Positions 1 to 9,119 of a DNA stretch of 64,000 bases are shown here, in pieces. Below the pieces are notes generated by a model, which had not been told where the DNA came from, did not search any database, and worked only from the letters and a program-made list of their open reading frames with translations. This stretch comes from a virus, in IMG/VR virus record IMGVR_UViG_3300046820_000495, positions 1 through 64,000 of that record, one strand, 5' to 3'. The first letter of the stretch is position 1. The number at the start of each line of letters is the position of its first letter. A program made the translations under genes and the position numbers.

Positions 1-1216
1 TTGAGTAGGCACCCATAATCATTGTACCTGGACTATAGATGTCTACTCGAGGACCAGATTCACTAAAGTAAACTTTCTGTTCATTACTGGTATTATCAAT
101 AGCACCAACGCTAATAAACCCATCAGCGCGAGTTGGACTGCTTCCGCGATGATAAAACGATTGTCCATAAAAGCCAGTGTAGTAGTTGTCGTAGTCAATG
201 CCACCTGGCACATCAATCTTGTGATGATAGTTGCCAGCGGCACCCACTAGGATAACACCTGCGTTGGCACAGTTGGTGGCACTGACATCCAAGTAATTAA
301 CAACGGCTGGGTGATTACCATTTACCTGACCATAGTTAGAATTAGGACCTGATGTTGAGTATGTTTGGCCGCGCCAACGTGTTGAAGTCATACCATAATA
401 TGATGATCTATAACCCCAGCTGTTGGTACAAATAGTAGGGCGCATGTTTCCGGCCGCACGTTTTGCCAAATGAAAAGCTCTCACTAGGTCAAAAGCAATG
501 TCTGAACTAATTTCGCCTAGATAACCAGCACCTATAATACTGCCGCCTCCAAAAATTCTTATGCTATAAATTGCCGCAACTGGTGCCCAGCCTTGTGTAT
601 TGCCTGCCACTACACTGGTACAATGGCTTCCATGTCCGTCGCTGTCACCTAGATAACCGCCAATGCTTGAAGCACTAGGTGTGCCAGGAACTCCCAAACT
701 TGCCCAGTTAAAATTAACAACACGACTTCCACCGGTGCCATCGGGATTGACTGCAAACTCAGGATGCCCTGGTTCAACTCCGCTGTCAACAACAATAACG
801 TCAACTCCAGTGCCATCTAAATTATATTCAAAATTAGAACTTACTGAGGTTGAGGAGGCAAACGGATTTGCTGATCTAGTTGATCGAAGTAACCCCCAGT
901 TTTTCATTGTGTTGGCTGTTAAGTTACTTTTGTCATATGTTGCAGTAGCTCTGGTACCAAAGTGTTCTTTCTTTACACCTTCCTGCAAGTCTGCTTGTAA
1001 TTCAACAAACGCTATTCTGCTGTCTTGTCTAATTTCTGCGGCTTCTTCGTCAGTTAAGTTGAAGTGAGCAGAGAAGTCGTTAAAAGGACGTTCGTTTAAA
1101 ACTTCAATCTCTCGCTTAGGAATAAAGTTGTCACCCAAGCCATCAACTGTTAATTCGTTCCAAAGTCCAGAGTCCCATACTGCTGGATCTTTAACTGTAA
1201 TAATATATTCACGCAT
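1..1216 (-). CDS. Subtilisin-like (S8 family) serine protease, C-terminus cut off by window edge
   Basis: I translated this from the minus strand; it stays open from an ATG at 1216 to base 1, about 405 residues. It shows the S8 catalytic Asp in IVVDSGV (about residue 144), the catalytic His in DGHGSHCTSVVAG (about residue 195) and a plausible oxyanion Asn in VGAAGNYHH. The nucleophile GTSxA would lie beyond the window. About 130 residues precede the first motif and may be a propeptide or virion anchor. The start has an AAGGAA ribosome-binding site that overlaps the end of the next upstream gene. It is last in the fibre-gene row seen here, so a virion-associated or fibre-processing protease is inferred. 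The missing Ser means activity cannot be confirmed. Confidence 0.85.
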   Translation of the reverse strand, partial: MREYIITVKDPAVWDSGLWNELTVDGLGDNFIPKREIEVLNERPFNDFSAHFNLTDEEAAEIRQDSRIAFVELQADLQEGVKKEHFGTRATATYDKSNLTANTMKNWGLLRSTRSANPFASSTSVSSNFEYNLDGTGVDVIVVDSGVEPGHPEFAVNPDGTGGSRVVNFNWASLGVPGTPSASSIGGYLGDSDGHGSHCTSVVAGNTQGWAPVAAIYSIRIFGGGSIIGAGYLGEISSDIAFDLVRAFHLAKRAAGNMRPTICTNSWGYRSSYYGMTSTRWRGQTYSTSGPNSNYGQVNGNHPAVVNYLDVSATNCANAGVILVGAAGNYHHKIDVPGGIDYDNYYTGFYGQSFYHRGSSPTRADGFISVGAIDNTSNEQKVYFSESGPRVDIYSPGTMIMGAYS

Positions 1217-1226
1217 TTGTTATTCC

Positions 1227-1982
1227 TTATAAGGCAGCAATTCTTGCTTTGAAATCTGCAAAGTCAGTTGAAGCGGCAACTACAGTTTTCAATCTTGTTA
1301 GAGTAATTGTTCTTTGACCTTTGAAGAAAATATCGCCGGCTGCTACTAAGTTTAAGTCATTGCCGCTTGTTATTGTAACTGCACCAGTACCGGTAAAAGC
1401 AATGTTTTTAACATTTAAGTTTTCTGTTGTAAGTTGACTTGATAAAGCGTTTCTTACACGTTGTTCTGTATAATATAGGTTACTGCCTTCGGCCAAAGAT
1501 GTTGTTGTCTTGGCTGTAAATGCACTATCAAATCTTGCTTGTGTATAATATAGGTTACTGCCTTCGGCCAAAGATGTTGTTGTCTTGGCTGTAAATGCAC
1601 TATCAAATCTTGCTTGTGTATAATATAAATTTGTATCTTCGTCAATGTGATATGTTGATACACCTGCTAGGGCATTCCAAAATTCAAAACCAAAGTTAGC
1701 TGTTGGTAATTTGCTGTCAATTATTGTTTTAATGCTTGAACCAAAATTTGGATCATCACCAATGGCAGCCGCAAGTTCATTTAATGTATCTAATAATTCA
1801 GGAGCGCCTGCAACAATGGCGTCAACGTATGCTTTGTCTGCCAAGTTGGCAATAGCCTTAACGCCTTTAGCAACACTTTGTCCACTAACTTGTAATGTAG
1901 TGTCACCTTGAACAAGAACAAGAGCATCATTTGCTCCTAACACCGTCCCTAAATTTAAGTCTACAATTTTTATGTCTGCCAT
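1227..1982 (-). CDS. Fibre-like structural protein with YYT/RFD repeats
   Basis: The protein has 251 residues. Its middle holds a segment LLDTLNELAAAIGDDPNF, which also occurs nearly unchanged in the large fibre at 4381-8508, followed by repeats of the type LYYTQARFDSAFTAKTT. Two of these repeats are identical at the DNA level. Such YYTxxRxD repeats are usual in phage tail-fibre shafts. The gene sits between other appendage genes and starts with ATG. The role as a fibre or accessory fibre is inferred from the repeats and neighbours; the receptor is unknown. Confidence 0.75.
   Translation of the reverse strand: MADIKIVDLNLGTVLGANDALVLVQGDTTLQVSGQSVAKGVKAIANLADKAYVDAIVAGAPELLDTLNELAAAIGDDPNFGSSIKTIIDSKLPTANFGFEFWNALAGVSTYHIDEDTNLYYTQARFDSAFTAKTTTSLAEGSNLYYTQARFDSAFTAKTTTSLAEGSNLYYTEQRVRNALSSQLTTENLNVKNIAFTGTGAVTITSGNDLNLVAAGDIFFKGQRTITLTRLKTVVAASTDFADFKARIAAL
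1467..1616 (-). repeat. Two perfect 75-bp tandem repeats inside a fibre gene
   Basis: The 75-bp unit beginning at 1467 recurs at 1542, and a third partial copy begins at 1617. Each unit encodes 25 residues (LYYTQARFD... to LAEGSN). I saw no base difference between the two full copies. That suggests a recent duplication within the fibre shaft that can change its length in steps of 25 residues. Confidence 0.85.
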
Positions 1983-1993
1983 GTCTTTTCCTA

Positions 1994-2389
1994 TTAACTT
2001 ACTCTTTGCAAGGTAGCATAAATGCTATATGTTGCAGTTGTTGATGAGCCTGCCAGGCATTGTACTTCTAATGTACCATTTGACAATGTAAGTACAACTC
2101 CGCCATCAAAGTCTTCTTCAAATGTATCTTCGATTTTGTTTACGGAACTGCCTGATGCAGATCCTCTAAATTGCTTTGTTAATCTGTTGCCAGCTTGGTC
2201 AACAGCTAGTATTTTAATATCGAAGAACTCTGTGCCTTCGATTGTTATTTCGTTACCTTCACGATCAACTGCAGATATGTTTGCACCCAAGCAAACTGCA
2301 CCCAGTACTATTTGTCGTAAACCTGTTGTACCTACACCAATTATAAATTCACTTGAGGTAGTTCCGGCTGTGTTGTTAAAAGTCTTCAT
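1994..2389 (-). CDS. Small structural-region protein of unknown function
   Basis: This is a 131-residue protein, rich in Gly, Thr and Ser, with no signal peptide or membrane segment. It overlaps the end of the larger gene upstream by four bases, so the two are probably translationally coupled. Its place between fibre genes suggests a virion or adhesin accessory role. I do not recognise a domain. Confidence 0.6.
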   Translation of the reverse strand: MKTFNNTAGTTSSEFIIGVGTTGLRQIVLGAVCLGANISAVDREGNEITIEGTEFFDIKILAVDQAGNRLTKQFRGSASGSSVNKIEDTFEEDFDGGVVLTLSNGTLEVQCLAGSSTTATYSIYATLQRVS

Positions 2390-4371
2390 ATGTAGGATAC
2401 CTCTACTCTAATGTTACCTGTTGCGGTATTACTAGGTATATTTACTACTACATCTTCTCTTGCTGTTGTAATCAAATCTGAATCAACTACATAAGTTCCA
2501 ACTGTACTTGCACCGTGTTGACTAAACTGCCAAACAGTATTGGCACCAACATCAATGGTAAAGTCTGGCGCATCTGTCAATGCCTGTAGTACTGTAACGC
2601 TTACATTTAGAATTCTACGGTCTTCGCTTACTGTACCAATTGTGGTTGTTGCACCTGGTAATGCTACAACTTCTTTGATTGTTCTAGCATCAACAGCTAC
2701 ACTTCGTTCACCACTGACCTTGGTCCAAGCTGAACCACTGTATGTGAATGTTGCCCATTCACCGTTGCCATCGTCAATGACATAACACTGATCGCCAACT
2801 AGAGCATTCAATGCATCACGCCCTGTCATGTTTGCAACTACAGTGATACCGCTAGATCTAATACCTTGTTCAATGTTCAAGCCCAAAGCATAGCGGCCGT
2901 TTTGTCCGCTCATTACTCCTGCCGTGTCTAGGAACTGACCAGCAAAGTCTCTAATAGTTAATGGGCCGCCATCTAGACGCATTAAACGTAGCGCACTTGT
3001 TGTTGTGTTGGCAGGCGTGCTTGCTGGCAAGCTAGACAAAGAATTTGCGCCAGCAAAGCTATTACTATTTTGATCTGCAGAGATGTTTACAATAACAATC
3101 TCACCACCGGCATTGTTTCTTAATTTGATATCACTGCCATTTACAACAGTAGCAACAATATCTGGAATCTTTGCCGCATTGATATCTGCTACCATGTCGT
3201 TTTGATCAGCAACTACAGGATCTCCGTATGCGGCACTACCACTGGTTGTTGTTGTAAAGTTAACAGTTTGACCATTGATACTTGCGCTAAAGGGAGTGTA
3301 ACCGGCAACAATACCATATGCACTACCTTGGCCAGCAACATCACTAAAAACTTCTGTGGCAGCACCAACTTTAACGGCTGTAACTTTATGACTAGGAGTT
3401 TCAGCATTGATTAGTGTTACAGCATCATCTACTGTGTATGTTCCGTTGCCACTGGCCAATGTAATTTGAGTTCTATTAATTTCAACAATGTCACCATCGT
3501 TACCTACAGGATCAATGCCAGTGCCTGTTGTAGATGTAACAATAGCATCAGAGACCTTCATGTAAATTGGTCTACGACTGTTGTCGTTGATTGTTAAGTC
3601 ACCGCTACCATCTAAGCTGGGATACAAGTAATCACCAACATTACCAGGAAGCCCTGGAACAAAGTCAATGATACCGTTGGCAGGGCGAAGAACAAATTGA
3701 TCAGGACCTGGACCAGGATATATCACAGTACCTAAGAATCTACCAATGTTATTAGCGTTGCTTAGTGAAAATGTTCCGCCCTCGATACAAACTGCATCGC
3801 CTTGTTCAAAACCATGTGCTGTCTTTTCCAACAAGTAATTTGTCAGCGGATTCATGTATTGGAAACGACTCATTACGTTGGTAAAGAAGTCAGCGGCCGC
3901 ATCGCCTGGAATAGGATCCAACATTGGGAATCCTAGTTCGTTGATCTGGAAGAAGATAACAGGACCCGGTGTACCAAACAAGCCAAAGCCTGTTGGGTCA
4001 CGGAATGTGTTGTAACGTAACCTATCTTCTACAATAGCTGTCAAAGAGTTGTTGCCCTTTTCGCTAATGCTCATAATTTGACAAACCTTGCCATCTAACG
4101 CACCAGCAACAAAGTCGCCTACTTCAATGTCTTGAGCATTAAACGCAAATGGTGTACGAGTTAAGTTACTACCATGGTTTCTATCTTGTACAGTAAAAGT
4201 TACTTCCCAACGATAGTATTGTGGGTTCTGGCCACCTGACCAGTAAGGGTCATCGCTTGCGTTGGCATGAGGCCAAAGAGCTACAGTACTGAACGAGTCA
4301 GCTGTACCCGAAAGTACTTTAGCTGGCTTGTTCAGTCCAATGAAGCTAGTTTTCCAAGCATTAATTGACAT
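2386..4371 (-). CDS. Large structural protein, probable tail or appendage component
   Basis: The protein has 661 residues, starts with ATG (MSINAWKTSFIG) and has no membrane segment. The composition is rich in Gly, Ala, Thr, Val and Asp with many short beta-like stretches, as in phage adhesins. It lies directly downstream of the collagen-like fibre with a 9-base gap and overlaps the next gene by four bases. The structural assignment rests on position and composition; no catalytic motif was seen. Confidence 0.6.
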   Translation of the reverse strand: MSINAWKTSFIGLNKPAKVLSGTADSFSTVALWPHANASDDPYWSGGQNPQYYRWEVTFTVQDRNHGSNLTRTPFAFNAQDIEVGDFVAGALDGKVCQIMSISEKGNNSLTAIVEDRLRYNTFRDPTGFGLFGTPGPVIFFQINELGFPMLDPIPGDAAADFFTNVMSRFQYMNPLTNYLLEKTAHGFEQGDAVCIEGGTFSLSNANNIGRFLGTVIYPGPGPDQFVLRPANGIIDFVPGLPGNVGDYLYPSLDGSGDLTINDNSRRPIYMKVSDAIVTSTTGTGIDPVGNDGDIVEINRTQITLASGNGTYTVDDAVTLINAETPSHKVTAVKVGAATEVFSDVAGQGSAYGIVAGYTPFSASINGQTVNFTTTTSGSAAYGDPVVADQNDMVADINAAKIPDIVATVVNGSDIKLRNNAGGEIVIVNISADQNSNSFAGANSLSSLPASTPANTTTSALRLMRLDGGPLTIRDFAGQFLDTAGVMSGQNGRYALGLNIEQGIRSSGITVVANMTGRDALNALVGDQCYVIDDGNGEWATFTYSGSAWTKVSGERSVAVDARTIKEVVALPGATTTIGTVSEDRRILNVSVTVLQALTDAPDFTIDVGANTVWQFSQHGASTVGTYVVDSDLITTAREDVVVNIPSNTATGNIRVEVSYI

Positions 4372-4380
4372 TATTATCCT

Positions 4381-7300
4381 TTAAGAACTTAGTAAGAATT
4401 GAACTACGCAATGTGTGGTTTGTCCAACTGCGGCTGTTGCACCTGTTAACGCTTTTGTTAAACTTAGTGTCATAGTGTTAGCACTTGCATCAAATGCGCT
4501 GAACGCACTTGGTGAACCACTTGATCCACCACCAGCAAGTGTTCTTGCAGAGTAATCACTACCAATACCACGTGTTACAAAAAGGTTACTTGCACGTTGG
4601 TAACCATAAACTTGGATGTTTAATGGAGCACATACACTACCTGTGAATGTAAATGTAACTGTAGCTGTTGTACTTGTTGCTGTTGCAATTACAGCACTGA
4701 TACCACCATTTAGTACGTTAGCACTTGTTAGGTTACCACTTGCATCGTATTCAACTTGAACTGCGGCACGGAAGATACCAGAACTGCTTCCGCCACCGCC
4801 GCCACCAGAACTAATAGTTGTTGGTGTCCATGCACTACCATTCCAAGCCAGTGCTTGTCCTGTAGTAGGTGTTGTGCCAGTAACGTCTGCAAGTTGACTT
4901 AAATTGCTTTGACCCAAACGTGTGTCGAAACGTGTGCTTGTGTAGTATAAGTTTGAACTACCTTCAGTAACGTTGTCTGTACTTGTGTTTAAGCTAAATG
5001 TACCAGTTGAGCTGTTATAGCTTAAACCAGTACCAGCTGCCAAGGCATTACGAGCTAATGTATTGCTGAAGTACTTGTTTGTGGCGCCTTCGTTTAAGTT
5101 ATCTGTTGTTTTAGTAGCTAAACGTGTATCCCAACGTGAGTTTGTGTAGTATAGATTGCTTGTGCCTTCTGCTACATCGTCTGTGCTTAGTACAACTGTA
5201 CCAGTTTTGCTGTTAACACTTAATACAGCACCCGAGCCACCACTTACTGAGCTCGGTGTCCAAGCACTACCAGTCCATGTTAGTACCTGACCGTTTGTCG
5301 GGGCTGTTGTAACTGTGTCAACGTCTGCTAATGCGTTAATGCTTGAAGCACCAATACGTACATCTGCACGAGCATCTGCACGAGTGTTTGTAAAGTATAA
5401 GTTACTACCTTCAGTGATATAACTTGTGTTTGCACGATACTTGATCTGGCCAGTTGTATCATCATAGCTGATCAAGCTGGTGATATTGCTATCACTAATA
5501 GAGCTCAATGCTAATCTTGATCTAGCATCTGTATAATATAATCTAGTACCTTCAGTTATATCGCTAGTTGAAACATTATTTAATGCAGTAGTAATGCTTA
5601 CATTACCACTACCATCAAAGCTTGTTAAACCAGTTACTTTACCTGTTAAGCTAATTGTTCTTGCTGTTGTTAGTCTGTTAGCTTTATTAGATAAATCAAC
5701 TTCAAAGTTGAAGCCAGGCTGTGTTGCGCTAGATAAACCATAAATCTGTACGCTACCGCTAGATCCATTAACTGTGTAACTTGTTCCTGTTGCACCAGTG
5801 GCACCAGTGGCGCCTGTGTCGCCTTTTGGTCCCTGTGCGCCAGTGGCGCCAGTGGCACCTGTACTACCTTGTGGTCCAACTACATGGCCTGCGTTAATTG
5901 TAACGCCATCTGTTAGTGTGATTTGTAAATTGCCTGCGCTGTCTACAACTACGCCACTGCTTGCAATGCTACGTCCTGCAGGACCTTGTACACCCTGAGC
6001 ACCCTGTGGACCAATTACACTACCTGCATCAAGTTGACTAGCATCATCTAATGTGATCTGTAAGTTACCGTCACCGTCTACTACTGCTTGGAATACGCTG
6101 ACGCCACGATCACCTTTTGCACCAGTGGCGCCAGTGTTACCTGTAATACCTTGATCACCTTTTGGACCAACCACATTTCCGGCATCAATAGTCGAGTTAT
6201 CTGTTTTTGTAATAATTAAACGGCCGCTGCCACTGACAACGGCTGAACTTACGCCTACACCATTTGTTCCGTTAGCACCAGCTGGACCAACAGAACCAGT
6301 ATCGCCTTTTGCGCCTGTGGCACCAGTGTCGCCTTTTGGTCCAATAACTAAACCAGCATCAATAATTGAGCTGTCAGATCTAGTAATAATTAGTCTACCA
6401 CTACCGTTAACTGCGGCACCGCTTACAGATAAACCAGCTGGACCTTGACTACCTGTATCACCCTTGATACCTTGAGCACCGGTGGCACCTGTACTACCTT
6501 GTGGTCCAATTACACTACCAGCATTGATAGTTGAATTGTCTTGTTTTGTTAGTATTAATTCGCCACTGCCATTTACAGCGGCAGTTTTAATACCGGATAC
6601 GTTACCAGCATCAACAATGCTGTTATTGCTTAATGTTAACTGTAGTCGACCTGCTAATGTTACAGTTGCGGCACTGATTGATAAACCTTGTGGGCCTTGA
6701 GGACCTTGAGCACCAGTATCACCTTTGGCTCCGCTGTTGTTTACTGCTACCCAGCTTGTACCATTCCAACTTAAAACTTGTCCGGCTGTTGCACTTGATG
6801 TATCTACATCTATCAATTCATCTAGGCGTGATACAGAACTTGGTAAGCTAGATAAGCCTAGCGACACTTTCTGATCAACATATCCTTTTGTGGCAGCATC
6901 TAAATTACTTACAGGAGCACCTGACAATGTTAGCGCACCAGTCATCGTGCCGCCAGTCTTTAATAATACATCTGCGGCAAAGTTTGGATTATCAGCCAAT
7001 GCTGCCGCTAATTCGTTTAATGTGTTTAGTAGTGTTGGAGCACCATCAACGATGTTGCTGATTTGATTGTTTACATAAGTTTGTGTAGCATATCCATTGT
7101 TGTTTAAGTATGTTCCAACATCACTTAATGTTACGCCACCACCAGAGCCACCACCTACTGCGCTAATTACGCCATTGCTAATAGTAATTGTTGTACCATC
7201 AACTTTGACACCACCTAATAGGCTAGTAGTTGCCGTTGGCAATGTGTAACTTCCGCCACCGCCGCCGGAACTTACGCTACCTGGTTGCCATCTTAAATTA

Positions 7301-8508
7301 GCTTGACTCCATACAAGAGCCTGGCCATCTGTAACACCAGTTACATAGGTGTCTGTTAAATCTTCTAAGTTTAGTGAATTTAACTTTTGATTAACATAAG
7401 CTTCTGTTGCATATCCCGCAAGACTAGGAATAGTTGGCTTATTGGTTAAATCATTATAGCTACCGCTGAATAAAGCAGGCTTGTTAGTTAAGTCTGTGTA
7501 CGAACCGCTGAATAAAGCAGGCTTGTCAGTAATACTACTCCATGGTAAACTGGTAGTAGGTGTGAACGTAACATTCAATACACCTTGGCTGTTGATTGCC
7601 AAACCAGTACCAACTTTAACTCCGCCAAGTGTTGACACAGATGCAGTTGGCAATGAGTATGCTGGTATACCTGCTATTGCAGAATTTATGTAGTTTGTTA
7701 ACGTACTTGCAGTTGACGATGTGGCCGCTGTTAATTCGTACTGAGTAACTTTTGTTGCTAATTGAGTATCAACGTAACTTTGGCTTGCTTTTGTAGCAAC
7801 ACTTGCCGCAATAGAATCTGCAAAAGTAGCATTATTACCCAGTGCTGTTGCAATTTCTTTTAATGTGTTTAGAGCAGCCGGAGCACCATCTAATACACTA
7901 TTGATTTGTGTATTAACATAAGATGTTGTGGCATAGTTGCTTAAATTAACCGGAGGAATGTTAGCAATCTGTGTTGCAACATACGCAGTAGATGCCAATG
8001 GAGCAATTGCCGTAGAAATGGCATTTTGAATTTGCTCTGTGGTCATGTAACCTGTTGATGGATCAATTACAATATTTGCTGTACCATCAACAACGTTAAC
8101 AGTAGCACCACTTACAAAGTTAATGTTTGTAAAGTTGCCGCGATTTGAAGTATTTTCGTAAACTGTAATAGAATCCAAGCCGCCTGTAATAGTAGCAACG
8201 TTATCAACTACATCAACACCAGGGCCAACAAAGTTTAAAATTGTTGCTGTGCCACGTGCTGTCCCGTCTTCTTTAATGCCTATAGATCCTGCACCACCGC
8301 TACTGCCACTGCCTGCACCTGCAAGGCTGATCATTAGTTTACCGGTTGTGTCGTCATAACTTGTTTGTAGGCCAATACTGATATCAGTACCTACTTCGAT
8401 TTGACTGGCTACAATATCTTGGACATCTTCTTCTGTCAGGCCGCCGCCGCTGCCTGGACCGTTAGATCCACCTTGTAGTTGTCCTCCTGAAGATGCGTTA
8501 ATCGCCAT
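4381..8508 (-). CDS. Long tail fibre with collagen-like Gly-X-Y segments
   Basis: The protein has 1375 residues. The N-terminal half contains Gly-rich linkers and repeated shaft units. The centre, roughly residues 600-950, alternates collagen-like Gly-X-Y runs (such as GPQGPQG and GATGAKGDTG) with beta units of the form GSGRLIITxxDxSxIDAG. The C-terminal third carries YYTxxRxDTRL repeats and a Gly/Ser linker before a terminal domain. Collagen-like triplets form trimeric stalks in phage fibres, so a trimeric host-recognition fibre is the best call. It shares modules with the protein at 1227-1982. No separate fibre-assembly chaperone was recognised nearby. Confidence 0.88.
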   Translation of the reverse strand: MAINASSGGQLQGGSNGPGSGGGLTEEDVQDIVASQIEVGTDISIGLQTSYDDTTGKLMISLAGAGSGSSGGAGSIGIKEDGTARGTATILNFVGPGVDVVDNVATITGGLDSITVYENTSNRGNFTNINFVSGATVNVVDGTANIVIDPSTGYMTTEQIQNAISTAIAPLASTAYVATQIANIPPVNLSNYATTSYVNTQINSVLDGAPAALNTLKEIATALGNNATFADSIAASVATKASQSYVDTQLATKVTQYELTAATSSTASTLTNYINSAIAGIPAYSLPTASVSTLGGVKVGTGLAINSQGVLNVTFTPTTSLPWSSITDKPALFSGSYTDLTNKPALFSGSYNDLTNKPTIPSLAGYATEAYVNQKLNSLNLEDLTDTYVTGVTDGQALVWSQANLRWQPGSVSSGGGGGSYTLPTATTSLLGGVKVDGTTITISNGVISAVGGGSGGGVTLSDVGTYLNNNGYATQTYVNNQISNIVDGAPTLLNTLNELAAALADNPNFAADVLLKTGGTMTGALTLSGAPVSNLDAATKGYVDQKVSLGLSSLPSSVSRLDELIDVDTSSATAGQVLSWNGTSWVAVNNSGAKGDTGAQGPQGPQGLSISAATVTLAGRLQLTLSNNSIVDAGNVSGIKTAAVNGSGELILTKQDNSTINAGSVIGPQGSTGATGAQGIKGDTGSQGPAGLSVSGAAVNGSGRLIITRSDSSIIDAGLVIGPKGDTGATGAKGDTGSVGPAGANGTNGVGVSSAVVSGSGRLIITKTDNSTIDAGNVVGPKGDQGITGNTGATGAKGDRGVSVFQAVVDGDGNLQITLDDASQLDAGSVIGPQGAQGVQGPAGRSIASSGVVVDSAGNLQITLTDGVTINAGHVVGPQGSTGATGATGAQGPKGDTGATGATGATGTSYTVNGSSGSVQIYGLSSATQPGFNFEVDLSNKANRLTTARTISLTGKVTGLTSFDGSGNVSITTALNNVSTSDITEGTRLYYTDARSRLALSSISDSNITSLISYDDTTGQIKYRANTSYITEGSNLYFTNTRADARADVRIGASSINALADVDTVTTAPTNGQVLTWTGSAWTPSSVSGGSGAVLSVNSKTGTVVLSTDDVAEGTSNLYYTNSRWDTRLATKTTDNLNEGATNKYFSNTLARNALAAGTGLSYNSSTGTFSLNTSTDNVTEGSSNLYYTSTRFDTRLGQSNLSQLADVTGTTPTTGQALAWNGSAWTPTTISSGGGGGGSSSGIFRAAVQVEYDASGNLTSANVLNGGISAVIATATSTTATVTFTFTGSVCAPLNIQVYGYQRASNLFVTRGIGSDYSARTLAGGGSSGSPSAFSAFDASANTMTLSLTKALTGATAAVGQTTHCVVQFLLSS

Positions 8509-8530
8509 GTTGTGTTTCTCCTGTTATTCT

Positions 8531-8899
8531 TTATAGGCTTAGGACTACTCGTTCGCATGTACCTAAAGCAGATGCTAACTGACCTAAATGACTTCGTTGT
8601 ATTTTTGCTCTTACGTAAACAAAGTTTCCAACTACGTTAAATGTTTCTACTTTTGTTTCAGGTGTTTCAACTTGATAAAAAGTTGTATTAGCACCAATAC
8701 CAATTGGGAACCAATCTGATTCTCTTGGGTCATCGCTTAACGTTGCTTCTAGGATAAGATTACCCTTGAAACGATTAAGATAAAATGCTATTGTGTGAAA
8801 TCCATTGGAAAAGCCATAGTAGCCATCAGCACGAGTTGCTGGCCCTGTTTGGTCCAAATTTCCATTTGGAATAAACATGTTCTGTACTCTAATAGACAT
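8531..8899 (-). CDS. Small structural-region protein
   Basis: This 122-residue protein (MSIRVQNMFIPNGN) has no recognised domain. It begins two bases after the 54-residue gene upstream ends and lies 22 bases before the large fibre, so it is in the same late transcript. A small adhesin-collar or accessory fibre role is only inferred from position. Confidence 0.6.
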   Translation of the reverse strand: MSIRVQNMFIPNGNLDQTGPATRADGYYGFSNGFHTIAFYLNRFKGNLILEATLSDDPRESDWFPIGIGANTTFYQVETPETKVETFNVVGNFVYVRAKIQRSHLGQLASALGTCERVVLSL

Positions 8900-8900
8900 G

Positions 8901-9065
8901 TTATTCCTTTATAATTTCAACTATTACATCGCCACCAACAAGCTCTTGTGCTACTTGCTCTAAGCCAGCAACAATATCTTCGCTTGCTAATGTAACTTGG
9001 TTGTCACTATCTTTGCGAAGTTTGCTTAGTTTGATTACGATGAGTTCTTCTTGTATTTTAGCCAT
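8901..9065 (-). CDS. 54-residue protein, first gene of the fibre operon
   Basis: This short reading frame (MAKIQEELIVIKLSKL...IIKE) has a GGAGG ribosome-binding site 7 bases before its ATG and stops one base before the next gene. The protein is charged and probably helical at its N-terminus. Expression is probably late, from the box in the hairpin immediately upstream. I do not recognise the family; small proteins in this position are common in T4-like phages. Confidence 0.7.
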   Translation of the reverse strand: MAKIQEELIVIKLSKLRKDSDNQVTLASEDIVAGLEQVAQELVGGDVIVEIIKE

Positions 9066-9070
9066 TAAAA

Positions 9071-9097
9071 AGCCTCCGACTGTATTTAGCGGAGGCT
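9071..9097 (-). promoter_or_regulatory. Hairpin hiding an RBS, with a late promoter in its loop; possible terminator
   Basis: On the minus strand an 8-bp perfect stem, AGCCTCCG pairing with CGGAGGCT, encloses the 11-base loop CTAAATACAGT and is followed by TTTT. The 3' arm contains the GGAGG that serves the ATG at 9065. The loop contains the late-type box GCTAAATA (G from the stem, 9090-9083). In T4, transcription starts six bases after the box's last A, which here would be base 9077, the first G of GGAGG. Read-through RNA would fold the ribosome-binding site away, while late RNA would expose it. The stem plus T-run could also end the upstream transcript. Confidence 0.7.
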
Positions 9098-9119
9098 CAA
9101 GTTTTGGGGGCGGGCTAAA

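Noticed and set aside
663-1067. Plus-strand open frame of 134 codons
   Set aside because: It lies antisense inside the S8 protease, whose motifs prove the minus strand is coding.
1467-1640. CRISPR-like repeats
   Set aside because: The 75-bp units are directly adjacent with no spacers and are in frame within a fibre gene.
2022-2411. Plus-strand open frame of 129 codons
   Set aside because: It is antisense to the structural-region gene at 1994-2389, which is coupled to its neighbours.
5790-6730. Repeat-rich DNA as a possible array or origin
   Set aside because: The periodicity is explained by Gly-X-Y codons of the collagen-like fibre.
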